Shown here in pieces: positions 6,865 to 15,820 of a DNA stretch of 33,878 nt. The notes under the pieces are model-generated. The model was not told where the DNA came from. It saw only the letters and a list, made by a program, of their open reading frames with translations, and did no database searches. The translations under genes and the position numbers were made by a program. Position 1 is the stretch's first letter, and the number at the start of each line of letters is the position of its first letter. The stretch spans positions 1-33,878 of the forward strand of contig JABEVF010000045.1 in NCBI GenBank assembly GCA_013043965.1, given 5' to 3'. The DNA comes from Gallionella sp. Its GTDB lineage: Bacteria; Pseudomonadota; Gammaproteobacteria; Burkholderiales; Gallionellaceae.

Positions 6865-9270
6865 ATGTTCAAAAGGACTTATCTGAGCGCGGTCATGGCC
6901 GCGCTGCTGGCACCTGCCCTCAGCGCATCCGCCGCAGACGGTGCAGCCCCCGCCGCCAATCCCCAGCAAGATAAACGGGCAAGCGAGTCGGACCGACAGC
7001 ATGTCGTTACGGGCCTGGTCAGAGACACTATGGGCCAGCCTCTCGCCGGCGCAAATGTCACGCTGCAATCCGCCAGCGGGGAAATAAGCGGGCAGACCAC
7101 CAGCGACCAGTCGGGGCACTTCAGCTTTGCCGCCACACCAGGCACCTATGCCGTGCTGTCGGACAAAGCCGGTTATCAGCCTGGATCGTCGATCATCACG
7201 CTCTCGGCAGGTGAAGCAAGTACCGTCATCACGCTGGCGGACTCCCAAACACAGGAAATCAACATCACGGCGACACGGTTGGAGAACGCCCGCAACGGAT
7301 TGTCGCCGGAAACCGGCGGCAGCGTATATCGCTTCACGGCAAAAGACATCGAGAACTTACCGCAAGGGGAAAGCACCCCTTTGAATCAGGTGTTGCTCCA
7401 GGCGCCCGGTGTCGTCAATGATTCCAACGGCCAATTTCACATACGCGGCGAACACGCCAACACCCAATATCGCATCAACGGCGTGACCCTTCCGGAAGGC
7501 ATCAGCGGTTTCGGCCAGGCCCTGGATGCCCGCTTCGCGCAGGGAATCAACCTGTTGACCGGTGCATTGCCGGCCCAGTATGGCTACCGCACTGCGGGCA
7601 TCATTGAAATCAACACCAAAACCAACTTTGATGCCGGCGGACACATCGATATGTACGGCGGCAGCAACCAGACCTACAACCCCAGCGTTGAATACGGTAA
7701 CACCAATGGCAAACTTTCCTATTTCGTCGACGGATCCTACCTGACAGACAATGTCGGCATCGCCAACCCCACTTCCAGCGTCAATCCGATACACGACGCC
7801 ACCCAGCAGACCAAGGGGTTCGCCTACATGTCCTACCTGCTCGATCCGGACACCAAGCTGAGCTTCATGTTCGGCAGTTATGACGGCAATTTCCAGATCC
7901 CCAACCGTCCCGGCCAACCACCGGATCCGAATCATCTGGGGATACTGCCGCAACTAGGCTTGAGCGGGTACAACTCGGCCACGCTGAACGACAATCAGCG
8001 GGAAATAAACCGTTACGCGATAAGCTCCCTGCAAAGCTCGCTGAACGACAACTTTGATTACCAAATCTCCCTGTTTACGCGCTACTCCAGCCTGCATTAC
8101 ATGCCGGGCGTCACCGGCGACCTGGCTTTCTACGGTGTCGCCTCGGATGTTTTCCGCAGCAGCACCAGCAACGGCATCCAGGCCGACGGCAGCGAACACC
8201 TGAATGACCAGCATACGCTGCGCATGGGTATGTCCGGCAGCGTCGAGAATATCGTCAGCAACAACAACTCCACGGTCTTCCCGGTGAATGGCACAGGCCA
8301 GGTTTCCGGACCGGCCACCAACATTTCCGATAATGTCGCCAAGAACGGCAACACCCTGTTCGGGGTTTATCTTCAGGACGAATGGAAGGCTACCGACAAG
8401 CTGACCGTGAACTATGGCGAACGCTTTGACCAGGTCAACGCCTACGTCAACGAACACCAGTTCAGCCCGAGGCTGGGGCTGGTTTACAGGAGCAACGAGC
8501 TGACCACCTGGCACACCGGCTATGCCAGATACTTCACGCCGCCGCCGACCGAACTGGTTTCGACCGCCGACCAGGCACTGTTCGCGGGCACCACCAACGC
8601 GGCGCCGGGGCAGAATTCGATGGTCAAGTCGGAACGGGCGAACTATCTGGATGCCGGCGTCACCCATCAGCTGACGCCGGCCGTCAATCTGGGGGTAGAC
8701 ACCTTCTACAAGCAGACCCAAAACACTCTGGACGAGGGACAGTTCGGGCCGGCGATGATCATGACCCCGTTCAATTACGCGCAGGGCAAGATCTACGGGG
8801 TTGAATTGACCGGCAACTACAAATCCGACAACTTGTCCGGCTATGCCAACCTGGCCAGAACCGTCAGCATGGCCAAGGGCATCATCTCCAGCCAGTATCT
8901 GTTCGACCAGGCCACCCTCAATTATGCGGCGAACAACTGGGTGAACGTCGATCATCAGCAAGCGCTGACCATCTCGACCGGCACTTCCTATCTCTGGTCG
9001 GGCACCCGGTTGAGCAGCGACCTGATATTCGAGAGCGGATTGCGCAACGGCTTCGCCAACACCACCAGCCTGCCTTCCTACACTGTCATCAATCTCGGTG
9101 CGAGCCGCAAGGTGAATTTCGCCGGTGCCGGCCCTATGGAAGTGCGACTGGTGATCAATAACCTGTTCGACAAGGTTTACGCAATACGGGACGGCTCGGG
9201 GATAGGCGTGTTTGCCCCGCAATACGGACTACGGCTCGGCATGTTCATCGGCCTGTCCAAACCGCTCTGA
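6865..9270 (+). CDS. TonB-dependent outer-membrane receptor with carboxypeptidase-regulatory-like domain
   Basis: An 801-residue outer-membrane receptor. A Sec signal peptide ends near ASAADG (residue ~23). Next comes a ~75-residue beta-sandwich of the CarboxypepD_reg type (VTGLVRDTMGQPLAGANVTL... through STVITL), then a TonB-box-like QEINITATRLE near residue 130, and the plug domain (LNQVLLQAPGVV, FHIRGEHANTQYRINGV, TAGIIEINTK). The rest is a 22-strand barrel ending in the usual aromatic C-terminal strand region (YGLRLGMFIGLSKPL). GGAG precedes the ATG by 7 nt. exbB follows after 36 bp, so receptor and energising complex are one transcription unit. The substrate is unknown; the His/Cys-rich protein upstream hints at a metal or metal chelate. 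Confidence 0.93.
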   Translation: MFKRTYLSAVMAALLAPALSASAADGAAPAANPQQDKRASESDRQHVVTGLVRDTMGQPLAGANVTLQSASGEISGQTTSDQSGHFSFAATPGTYAVLSDKAGYQPGSSIITLSAGEASTVITLADSQTQEINITATRLENARNGLSPETGGSVYRFTAKDIENLPQGESTPLNQVLLQAPGVVNDSNGQFHIRGEHANTQYRINGVTLPEGISGFGQALDARFAQGINLLTGALPAQYGYRTAGIIEINTKTNFDAGGHIDMYGGSNQTYNPSVEYGNTNGKLSYFVDGSYLTDNVGIANPTSSVNPIHDATQQTKGFAYMSYLLDPDTKLSFMFGSYDGNFQIPNRPGQPPDPNHLGILPQLGLSGYNSATLNDNQREINRYAISSLQSSLNDNFDYQISLFTRYSSLHYMPGVTGDLAFYGVASDVFRSSTSNGIQADGSEHLNDQHTLRMGMSGSVENIVSNNNSTVFPVNGTGQVSGPATNISDNVAKNGNTLFGVYLQDEWKATDKLTVNYGERFDQVNAYVNEHQFSPRLGLVYRSNELTTWHTGYARYFTPPPTELVSTADQALFAGTTNAAPGQNSMVKSERANYLDAGVTHQLTPAVNLGVDTFYKQTQNTLDEGQFGPAMIMTPFNYAQGKIYGVELTGNYKSDNLSGYANLARTVSMAKGIISSQYLFDQATLNYAANNWVNVDHQQALTISTGTSYLWSGTRLSSDLIFESGLRNGFANTTSLPSYTVINLGASRKVNFAGAGPMEVRLVINNLFDKVYAIRDGSGIGVFAPQYGLRLGMFIGLSKPL

Positions 9271-9306
9271 CCTCACCATCATCAACCTGTTAGAAGGAAA
9301 TCAAAC

Positions 9307-9951
9307 ATGCAAGAAATTTCAGCAGCACTACTCGCCATGAAATTCGGCGGGGTCACAATCTACCCCCTGGTAGCCTTGGCCGTCCTGGCGCTGGTGATCC
9401 TCATCGACAAGCTTTATGTCTACTGGCGTTACATCCGGTTTCCGGGCGCGTTGTTCGGCCTGGTCGAGACCTACAGTTTTGCCTGGCAAGATTTGGCACA
9501 GGAACTGTCCAGACTGCCGACGGACAACTACTACGCGAGATTTTCCCGCGTCATTCTGGACAACCACGACAAACCTGTCTGGTGGCTGGAATCGCGCGCC
9601 GGCGATGAGGCGCAACTCATCGAAAAAGACATGGGGCGAGGCCTGTGGGTACTGGAAACCATCGTCACCGGCGCGCCGCTGCTGGGCCTGCTGGGCACCA
9701 TCACCGGCATGATGCACGCCTTCAACCTGATCGGTGGCACGGGTCTGGTCGACCCCAGCGGCGTGACCGGCGGCGTGGCGCAAGCCTTGATCGCGACGGC
9801 ATTCGGCATCTTCATCGCCATCTTCGCGCTGTTCGGATTCAACTACTTCTCGCGCCGCCAAGCGCATGTTCTGGAAGAAATGGAACGACTCGGCACGCGC
9901 ATGATAGACAACATCCGACTGATCCAGCACAACAGCGCGGAGGCGAAATGA
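9307..9951 (+). CDS. exbB: ExbB/MotA/TolQ-type proton-channel subunit
   Basis: A 214-residue inner-membrane protein of the ExbB/TolQ family, which with ExbD harvests the proton gradient to drive TonB. Three membrane segments are visible: about residues 17-36, 113-134 (VTGAPLLGLLGTITGMMHAF, the family hallmark) and 153-177 (GVAQALIATAFGIFIAIFALF). The cytoplasmic loop lies between the first two. A good ribosome site (AGAAGGAAA) precedes the ATG. The stop overlaps the exbD start by ATGA, typical for stoichiometric subunits. The dedicated location between a receptor and exbD/tonB indicates a substrate-specific energising complex rather than a Tol system. Confidence 0.95.
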   Translation: MQEISAALLAMKFGGVTIYPLVALAVLALVILIDKLYVYWRYIRFPGALFGLVETYSFAWQDLAQELSRLPTDNYYARFSRVILDNHDKPVWWLESRAGDEAQLIEKDMGRGLWVLETIVTGAPLLGLLGTITGMMHAFNLIGGTGLVDPSGVTGGVAQALIATAFGIFIAIFALFGFNYFSRRQAHVLEEMERLGTRMIDNIRLIQHNSAEAK

Positions 9952-10352
9952 AGCTGCGCAAATCCCGCGAATATAAACGCGGTCGCATCGAGATCATCCC
10001 GATGATAGACGTGATGTTCTTCCTGCTCGCGACGTTCATGCTGGCCTCGCTGTCGATGCAGAACCTGCATTCGCTGCCGGTCGATCTGCCGCAAGGACAC
10101 GCCGCGCCCATTCAGGCCAAGACGCCCGTGACGCTGACCATCACCCGGGACAGCCGCATCTATCTCGACAAGACGCCGGTGAGCCTGAACGGTCTGGTGT
10201 CCACCCTGAAAACCATGCTGCCCAATGCCGATGCCAGCGTCATCGTCGCCGCCGACAGCAACGCGCCCAACGGCATCACCGTGCAAGCCATGCTCAAAGC
10301 GCGCGAGGCCGGTGCGCAACACTTTCTCATCGCGGTCAAACATGTCGACTGA
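9948..10352 (+). CDS. exbD: ExbD/TolR-type biopolymer transport subunit
   Basis: A 134-residue ExbD-family protein with one N-terminal membrane helix and a periplasmic domain. The conserved IIPMIDVMFFLLATFML helix carries the proton-handling Asp (D21, in PMIDVMF). The start at 9948 is fixed by the ATGA overlap with exbB and by GGAGG 5 nt upstream; a longer open frame runs back through exbB and is not real. The C-terminus overlaps tonB by 11 bp. It forms the proton channel with ExbB. Confidence 0.95.
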   Translation: MKLRKSREYKRGRIEIIPMIDVMFFLLATFMLASLSMQNLHSLPVDLPQGHAAPIQAKTPVTLTITRDSRIYLDKTPVSLNGLVSTLKTMLPNADASVIVAADSNAPNGITVQAMLKAREAGAQHFLIAVKHVD

Positions 10353-10989
10353 AATCTTGTTCTGGTCGGCACAAGCCCGGATCGATTCGCCCTGGCGACG
10401 ACTGTGCTGGACATTACCTTTGGCATTGCTGATCTGCGTCATCGCCTTCGTCTGGTTCGCCTACTCGATGCAACAACCGTCCGTGCATACGTCCGAGGCC
10501 ACTCCGATCAATGCCGAGCTCATCGAGCTGCCCGCCCCGGCGCAGCCGGTGTCTCCGCAGCCAGCGGTCACCCGAACCGTGGCCAGACCGATCAAACAAC
10601 CCGACATCGCCCCGCCCGTGCGTGCTGAACCACCCGATACTACGACCGCTACACCTACCGCCAGTCCGCCGCCAGCCGCACCGCTTGCCGCCGCCCAAGC
10701 GGCTCCTGCCGTACAGGCGGAGACACGCGGCGTAAAGTCGATCTTCCAGCCGCTGCCCGTCATCCCGGATGAATTGCGGCAGGATGCGATGAACGAATCC
10801 GCTGTCGCCCGTTTTCAAATCGCCGCAGATGGCACGACCACGGTGGAGCTCATCAGACCCACGCAGAATCCCCGCCTTAACCGGCTGTTGCTGGACACGC
10901 TGCGCAACTGGCGTTTCGCGCCTGCGATGCAGGACGGCAAGCCCGTTGCCTCGACCAAGGACCAGGTCATACGCGTCAATGTCAGATAG
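10342..10989 (+). CDS. tonB: TonB energy-transducing protein
   Basis: A 215-residue TonB-type protein linking the ExbBD motor to the outer-membrane receptor. One membrane helix (about residues 22-42) follows a short cytoplasmic head. A Pro/Ala-rich periplasm-spanning region covers residues ~55-125, with many Pro residues but no long Pro-Lys repeat. The C-terminal domain (AVARFQIAADGTTTVELI... LNRLLLDTLRNWRFAP) has the conserved TonB C-terminal layout, including the NWRF(A)P motif. The ATG at 10342 overlaps the end of exbD by 11 bp. It ends the uptake operon; the mobile-element-like block follows about 30 bp later. Confidence 0.9.
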   Translation: MSTEILFWSAQARIDSPWRRLCWTLPLALLICVIAFVWFAYSMQQPSVHTSEATPINAELIELPAPAQPVSPQPAVTRTVARPIKQPDIAPPVRAEPPDTTTATPTASPPPAAPLAAAQAAPAVQAETRGVKSIFQPLPVIPDELRQDAMNESAVARFQIAADGTTTVELIRPTQNPRLNRLLLDTLRNWRFAPAMQDGKPVASTKDQVIRVNVR

Positions 10990-11022
10990 CGCGGCAGTGT
11001 ACTAAAATGCCCCCCAAACTTA

Positions 11023-11279
11023 GGGTGTCTCAAAAAATCCAAGTTTCTAATGAAACAACTAGCCATTCCACTAGGCCACCAAAATACGGTGACCAAGTGG
11101 CTGGTTATAAGCTAGGCAAGACCGCAAGGGTCTTCCCCAAAAAACATAGTCGCTGCGCTCGTTGTTTCTTGTGAAGGCGCGAACTCAAAATTGCGACGAC
11201 ACATATGATTGATATGTTAGGAGTAATTTTTTGTGAGCAACGCAGCATCGCGACGAAAGTTGGAGTTTTAGAGATGCCC
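11023..11279. mobile_element. 257-bp MITE-like element with imperfect terminal inverted repeats
   Basis: The tonB-aroE gap is bounded by inverted ends: GGGTGTCTCAAAAAATCCAA at 11023-11042 and its partner at 11260-11279 (reverse complement GGGCATCTCTAAAACTCCAA) match at 16 of 20 positions. The interior is more AT-rich than the neighbours and contains a smaller hairpin, AAGACC-gcaag-GGTCTT (11118-11134). No transposase is encoded and no clear target duplication is seen. It looks like a non-autonomous insertion element, family unassigned. The right end lies 21 bp before the aroE ATG, so it may supply or disturb the aroE promoter. Confidence 0.5.
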
Positions 11280-11300
11280 TCAAGATATAATCCGCGCACT

Positions 11301-12176
11301 ATGACAGACCAATACGCCGTCATCGGCCATCCCATCGCGCACAGCAAATCCCCGTTGATCCACCAGATGTTCGCCGAACAGACCGGACAAGACATCCGCT
11401 ACACAGCCATCGACTCTCCTCTGGACGGTTTCGCCGCGACCATAGAACGCTTGCACGAGGCGGGGTACCAAGGTTGCAACGTCACCGTGCCGTTCAAATT
11501 CGAGGCGTTCCAGCTCGCGACACGCCTGAGCGAACGCGCACAGGCGGCGCAGGCGGTCAACACGCTCAAGTTCGACGGTGACACGATACTCGGCGACAAC
11601 ACGGATGGCGCGGGTCTGGTGCGCGACATTCAGCACAACCTGGGTACCTTGCTCAAGGACAAACGCGTGTTACTCATAGGTGCGGGCGGAGCGGCTTACG
11701 GTGTGGCCTTGCCGCTGGTTCATGCCCAGGTGTTTCTGAAAATCTTTAATCGCACCGAACAAAAAGCAAAAGCCTTAAAAAAATCGCTGCTCCAAGCCCT
11801 AGAACGATCACGCTCGCCCGCGATCTTTGACGCAATAAACCAACCCTCATCCAAGGTCGATGTGTATTCGCTGATGAACGAAGGTCAGCCTTTTGACGTT
11901 GTCATCAACGCCACCTCCGCAGGCTTAACGGATAGCGAGATTCCCTTGCCGCCCGGTATTTTCGCGCCGCACGCGCTGGCCTACGACATGATGTACGGAC
12001 GCGACACCCCGTTCATGAAGTTCTCCCGCGCGCAGGGTGCGCAGGTGGCCGACGGACTGGGGATGCTGGTCGAACAGGCGGCGGAAGCTTTTTACCTCTG
12101 GCGCGGCGTGCGCCCCGACACCGCGCCCGTCGTCGCGGCGTTGCGTCAGTTATGTCAGGTTCCACCTTCGTGTTAG
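11301..12176 (+). CDS. aroE: Shikimate 5-dehydrogenase
   Basis: A 291-residue NADP-dependent shikimate dehydrogenase, reducing 3-dehydroshikimate to shikimate in aromatic amino acid synthesis. Visible motifs: the shikimate-binding SKSP in GHPIAHSKSP, the catalytic Lys in NVTVPFKFEAF, the Asp of LGDNTDGAG, the nucleotide-binding GAGGAAYGV and NRT for NADP, then VINATSAGL and ADGLGMLVEQAAEAF. The start at 11301 matches the family; upstream in-frame sequence lies in the MITE-like block. The protein is about 20 residues longer than the E. coli enzyme (about 272), the extra lying between NRT and VINATS (about residues 155-195), where the DNA is also more AT-rich. In many betaproteobacteria mtgA follows aroE directly; here the restriction block intervenes. 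Confidence 0.95.
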   Translation: MTDQYAVIGHPIAHSKSPLIHQMFAEQTGQDIRYTAIDSPLDGFAATIERLHEAGYQGCNVTVPFKFEAFQLATRLSERAQAAQAVNTLKFDGDTILGDNTDGAGLVRDIQHNLGTLLKDKRVLLIGAGGAAYGVALPLVHAQVFLKIFNRTEQKAKALKKSLLQALERSRSPAIFDAINQPSSKVDVYSLMNEGQPFDVVINATSAGLTDSEIPLPPGIFAPHALAYDMMYGRDTPFMKFSRAQGAQVADGLGMLVEQAAEAFYLWRGVRPDTAPVVAALRQLCQVPPSC

Positions 12177-12215
12177 CATCCAGCGATAACTAAAACATGC
12201 TGACAGGTAACACGA

Positions 12216-13943
12216 ATGCTTTGGATTGCCCCTTCTGAAAAGGACCTCGCAAGTGATGACCTTGAAAAACGCCTGTGGAATACCGCCGACCAGTTCCGCG
12301 CCAATTCCGGGCTGACTGCGGCGCAGTATTCCGCGCCGGTGCTCGGACTGATCTTCCTGCTGTTTGCCGAAACTCGTTTTGCGCAGCGCCGCGCTGTTTT
12401 GCTCCCCTCCCCCGCAGGCGGGGGAGGGGCTGGGGGAGAGGGACGTCGAGCGAGTAACCGCGCCGATGAACCTGCCGCCTACCATGCCGAAGGCGTGATC
12501 TTCCTGCCGCAAGCGGCTCGCTTTGAGCATCTATTGAACCTGCCGGAAGGCGCGAACGTCGGACAGGCCATCAATGACGCGATGGCCGAAATCGAAAAGC
12601 ACAATCCGCAGTTGGCGGGCGTGCTGCCGCGCACCTACCAGATTTTCACCAGCACCCTGCTCAAGGAGTTGTTGAAAAAAGTCTCCGAGATTCCCGTCAG
12701 CCTCGACTACGATGCCTTCGGCCGAATCTACGAATACTTCCTCGGCGAATTCGCCCGCACTGAAGGGCAAAAAGGCGGCGAGTTCTACACGCCCAGCTCC
12801 ATCGTGCGCCTGCTGGTCGAGGTGATCGAACCGTTTCACGGGCGCATCCTCGACCCCGCCTGTGGCTCCGGCGGCATGTTCGTGCAGAGCGCGCGTTTCG
12901 TTGCCGAGCACCAGCGCAAACTCCCCTCGCCCTCAGGGAGAGGGGCTGGGGGTGAGGGAGAGATGCCTAATCCGGCTGATGAGTTATTTATTTGTGGCGT
13001 GGAAAAGACCGACGACACCGGACGCCTGGCGCGCATGAACCTCGCCATCCACGGTTTAGAGGGCGACATCCGCCACGGCGGCCACATCAACAGCTACTAC
13101 GACGATCCGCACGAAGCCGTCGGCAAATTCCATTTCGTCCTCGCCAATCCGCCGTTCAACGTCAACGCCGTGGACAAGGACAGGCTGGCATCGGACGTAG
13201 GCGCAGGCCGCCGTTTCCCCTTCGGCCTGCCGCGCACCGACAACGCCAACATGCTGTGGATACAGTTGTTCCATTCCAGCCTGAATAACAAAGGCCGCGC
13301 CGGATTCGTCATGGCGAACTCCGCCTCGGACGCGCGCAGCAGCGAACAGGACATCCGCAAGCAGTTGATCGAAGCGCGCGCCGTGGACGTGATGGTCGCC
13401 GTCGGGCCCAACATGTTCTACACCGTCACACTGCCCTGCACGCTGTGGTTTCTCGACAAGGGTAAGCAGGGCACGCTGCGCGCCGACACCATCCTCTTCA
13501 TCGACGCCCGCCACATCTACCGCCAGATAGACCGCGCGCATCGCGATTGGGCGGATGCGCAGATCGGCTTCATCGCCAACATCGTGCGCCTGTATCGAGG
13601 CGAAGCGCCGGACTACACCTTGGGCGGGGAGGAAGCCAAGGCCAAGCTCGCCGAACTCTTCAGTTCGCCCCCTTTGCAAAAGGGGGCCGCCGCAGGCGGG
13701 GGGATTTGCTATGCCGACATCCCCGGCCTGTGCAAAGCCGCCACCCTCACCGAGATCGAAGCGCAAGGCTGGAGCCTCAACCCCGGCCGCTATGTGGGTG
13801 TGGCGGTGGGTGAAGAAGTCAGCGACGAAGACTTCAAGGAAAAGCTGGAAACGCTGAATGAGGAACTGGAAGTGCTGAATGCCCAAGCACGCGAACTGGA
13901 GCAGACCATTGCGATGAATGTGGCGGAGATTCTGGAAGCATGA
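12216..13943 (+). CDS. hsdM: Type I restriction-modification methyltransferase subunit HsdM
   Basis: A 575-residue N6-adenine methyltransferase subunit of a type I system; with HsdS it methylates the host recognition sites. It has the helical N-terminal domain ([14 protein letters not shown] region), the SAM motif [11 protein letters not shown] (residues 212-222) and the catalytic NPPF (311-314), plus the conserved [15 protein letters not shown] and NPGRYVGV blocks. The C-terminus is a coiled coil ([24 protein letters not shown]). Three GC-rich palindromic repeats are inserted in frame, adding peptides at residues 63-76, 236-248 and 484-496. All lie in poorly conserved loops and leave the motifs untouched, so the enzyme is probably functional. 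The stop overlaps hsdS by ATGA. It begins 39 bp after aroE. Confidence 0.95.
   Translation: MLWIAPSEKDLASDDLEKRLWNTADQFRANSGLTAAQYSAPVLGLIFLLFAETRFAQRRAVLLPSPAGGGGAGGEGRRASNRADEPAAYHAEGVIFLPQAARFEHLLNLPEGANVGQAINDAMAEIEKHNPQLAGVLPRTYQIFTSTLLKELLKKVSEIPVSLDYDAFGRIYEYFLGEFARTEGQKGGEFYTPSSIVRLLVEVIEPFHGRILDPACGSGGMFVQSARFVAEHQRKLPSPSGRGAGGEGEMPNPADELFICGVEKTDDTGRLARMNLAIHGLEGDIRHGGHINSYYDDPHEAVGKFHFVLANPPFNVNAVDKDRLASDVGAGRRFPFGLPRTDNANMLWIQLFHSSLNNKGRAGFVMANSASDARSSEQDIRKQLIEARAVDVMVAVGPNMFYTVTLPCTLWFLDKGKQGTLRADTILFIDARHIYRQIDRAHRDWADAQIGFIANIVRLYRGEAPDYTLGGEEAKAKLAELFSSPPLQKGAAAGGGICYADIPGLCKAATLTEIEAQGWSLNPGRYVGVAVGEEVSDEDFKEKLETLNEELEVLNAQARELEQTIAMNVAEILEA
12402..12443 (+). repeat. Palindromic GC-rich repeat, copy 1, in frame inside hsdM
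   Basis: The core is a perfect 10-bp inverted repeat, CCCCTCCCCC (12404-12413) and GGGGGAGGGG (12420-12429), with a 6-nt loop, followed by CTGGGGGAGAGGG. Translated in the hsdM frame it gives [14 protein letters not shown]. It shares layout and tail with copy 2, so both belong to one repeat family. Confidence 0.85.
12921..12962 (+). repeat. Palindromic GC-rich repeat, copy 2, in frame inside hsdM
   Basis: The stem is CCCCTC (12923-12928) and GAGGGG (12940-12945) with one internal mismatch and an inner CCC/GGG pairing, followed by CTGGGGGTGAGGGAGAG. In the hsdM frame it encodes [14 protein letters not shown], the same reading frame of the repeat as copy 1. The insertion lies just after the SAM-binding region, between AEHQRK and the NPADEL segment. 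Confidence 0.85.
13665..13703 (+). repeat. Second type of palindromic repeat in frame inside hsdM
   Basis: Two hairpins in tandem: CCCCCTTT-gca-AAAGGGGG (13668-13686) and CCGCC-gca-GGCGG (13687-13699). It differs from the two other copies in hsdM and represents a different repeat family. It is translated as [13 protein letters not shown] near residues 485-496, between the AKLAELF helix and [10 protein letters not shown]. Confidence 0.8.
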
Positions 13944-15187
13944 GTATGGCAACGCCTACATGGAAACCCGCCAAGCTCGACGAACTCGGATTCGTTGGAC
14001 GAGGCAAATCGCGCCATCGTCCTCGCAACGCGGCGATTCTCTATGGCGGGAGCTATCCGTTTTTCCAAACAGGCGACATTAAGGCTGCAAATTTCTATCT
14101 CACCGAGTTTACGCAGACCTACAGCGAAGAAGGGCTGGCGCAAAGTAAACTTTGGAAGCCTGGAACTCTCTGCATTACCATTGCCGCAAATATCGCCGAA
14201 AGTGCAATTCTCGGCATTGAGGGATGTTTTCCTGACAGTGTCGTCGGTTTCGTAGCTGACCCCGACAAAGCCGATGTTCGCTTTATCAAATACTACATGG
14301 AGATTCTTAAGCTCCAAATGCAGAGTGTGTCACGCGGAACGACACAAGATAACTTGAGCGTGGATAAACTGCTGTCCTTCGATTTCTTTGTCCCTCCGCT
14401 CCCTGTTCAACGTCGCATCGCGGGCATCCTCTCCGCCTACGACGAGCTGATCGAAAACAACCAGCGGCGCATCCGCATACTGGAAGACATGGCGCGCAGC
14501 CTCTACCGCGAATGGTTTGTCCACTTCCGCTACCCCGGCCACGAATCCGTGCCGCTCGTCGATTCATCGCTTGGGCAGATTCCGCAGGGGTGGGAAGCCA
14601 CAACATTCGGCGAACTTTACGACACCAGTTCTGGCGGGACACCCAGTCGAAAACGCCCAGATTATTTTGAGGGTGGAACAATTAGCTGGGTTAAAAGCCA
14701 AGAACTCCTTGATGGATTCATTCTTGCAACAGACGAGTACATTACGGACTTGGGTCTTAAAGAGTCATCGGCAAAACTCTTCCCCGTGAATACGGTTTTG
14801 GTCGCGCTATATGGGGCGACTATTGGGATGCTTGGTATCCTTGCTTGTGCTGCAACGACCAACCAGGCCTGTTGCGCAGTGCTTCCGAAGCGTGATCCAT
14901 TTGGTCGGGAGTTTGCATTTCTGACACTACTGGCAAATCGTGAACGAATAATTGGCCTCCGGCTCGGCGCTGCTCAGCAGAATATCAGCCAAGTATTGTT
15001 ACGTGGGTTTGAGTGCATTAAACCGACCGACCAACTTGTTCAAACATTTTCCGAGAAGACTGCGCCGCTGTTTGAAAGAATTTTGAATTTGCAACGCCAA
15101 ACCGCCAACCTCCGCCGCACCCGCGACCTGCTGCTGCCGCGCCTGCTGTCGGGTCAGGTGCAACTTGAAGATGTGACGCTACCATGA
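13940..15187 (+). CDS. hsdS: Type I restriction-modification specificity subunit HsdS
   Basis: A 415-residue specificity subunit with the usual two target-recognition domains and two helical conserved regions. TRD1 spans about residues 1-155; the first conserved region ([38 protein letters not shown], described here by its ends) covers ~155-195. TRD2 runs from [25 protein letters not shown] to about residue 370, followed by the second helical region ending [19 protein letters not shown]. The start overlaps hsdM by ATGA; an ATG six bases later is possible. The 3' end overlaps darT by ATGA. The DNA target cannot be read from sequence. Lower GC in both TRDs than in the conserved regions is normal for diversifying domains. 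Confidence 0.95.
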   Translation: MSMATPTWKPAKLDELGFVGRGKSRHRPRNAAILYGGSYPFFQTGDIKAANFYLTEFTQTYSEEGLAQSKLWKPGTLCITIAANIAESAILGIEGCFPDSVVGFVADPDKADVRFIKYYMEILKLQMQSVSRGTTQDNLSVDKLLSFDFFVPPLPVQRRIAGILSAYDELIENNQRRIRILEDMARSLYREWFVHFRYPGHESVPLVDSSLGQIPQGWEATTFGELYDTSSGGTPSRKRPDYFEGGTISWVKSQELLDGFILATDEYITDLGLKESSAKLFPVNTVLVALYGATIGMLGILACAATTNQACCAVLPKRDPFGREFAFLTLLANRERIIGLRLGAAQQNISQVLLRGFECIKPTDQLVQTFSEKTAPLFERILNLQRQTANLRRTRDLLLPRLLSGQVQLEDVTLP

Positions 15188-15813
15188 CCATGGACTTGAC
15201 CAAGATTCGGATTTATCACATCACGGATGTGAGCAATTTACCGAATATTCTTGCGGCAGGTGGTTTACATTCCGAATCGACTTTGCAAATAGCTGGGGCA
15301 CATCCGACCGTTATCGGACACAGTAATATCAAGCAGCGGCGCTTGCAGGAAATTACCGTGCCGTGCTGCAGCAATCGTTTTGTGGGTGAGTTTGTGCCGT
15401 TCTACTTTTGTCCGCGTTCGCCCATGCTGCTCACCATCAACCGTGGCAATACCGGGCGCGAGCCGGGTTGCCAGAAGCAGATTGTGCATCTGGTGAGTAC
15501 GATGCAAATTGCGACAGGGCTGGGTCGTGAATGGGCTTTCAGCAACGGGAATGCGGGTGCTTTTCTGACCGATTTTTTTGCGGATGTGGAAAGCTTGACC
15601 GAACTGGACTGGGCGATCATCAACTCCACCGACTGGGGCGGTGAGCGACGGCATCGCAAGCAAGCGGAATTCCTGCTGGCGGATTTCTTTCCGTGGGCGG
15701 CAGTCCGTGCGATTGGTTGTTATAATTCCAGCACCAAACAGGAAGTTGAGACACTGCTGCAAGGTCAGGGAAATCCGCCCAATGTTGTTGTTCGATCCGA
15801 TTGGTATTACTGA
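15184..15813 (+). CDS. darT: DarT-type DNA ADP-ribosyltransferase toxin
   Basis: A 209-residue DarT family (formerly DUF4433) protein, which uses NAD+ to ADP-ribosylate single-stranded DNA and blocks replication. Visible family features: YHITDVSNLPNIL at the start (H12 in the NAD pocket), the NIKQRR segment, FVPFYFCPRSPML, and HRKQAEFL with the presumed catalytic Glu162. Its size fits the short DarT subgroup. The start overlaps the hsdS stop by ATGA; an ATG two codons later is possible. darG follows after 7 bp. DarTG pairs are known toxin-antitoxins and anti-phage abortive systems. All expected motifs are present, so it is probably active and requires the antitoxin. Confidence 0.92.
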   Translation: MTMDLTKIRIYHITDVSNLPNILAAGGLHSESTLQIAGAHPTVIGHSNIKQRRLQEITVPCCSNRFVGEFVPFYFCPRSPMLLTINRGNTGREPGCQKQIVHLVSTMQIATGLGREWAFSNGNAGAFLTDFFADVESLTELDWAIINSTDWGGERRHRKQAEFLLADFFPWAAVRAIGCYNSSTKQEVETLLQGQGNPPNVVVRSDWYY

Positions 15814-15820
15814 GGCTGAC

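Noticed and set aside
11105-11395. 96-residue minus-strand frame across the MITE-like block and the aroE start
   Set aside because: It runs antisense into a well-supported aroE and lies mostly in the repeat element; no ribosome site or family match.
12216-13943. hsdM as a broken gene because of its low-complexity segments
   Set aside because: All three inserts keep the frame, lie outside motifs, and the protein is complete from N-terminus to coiled-coil end.
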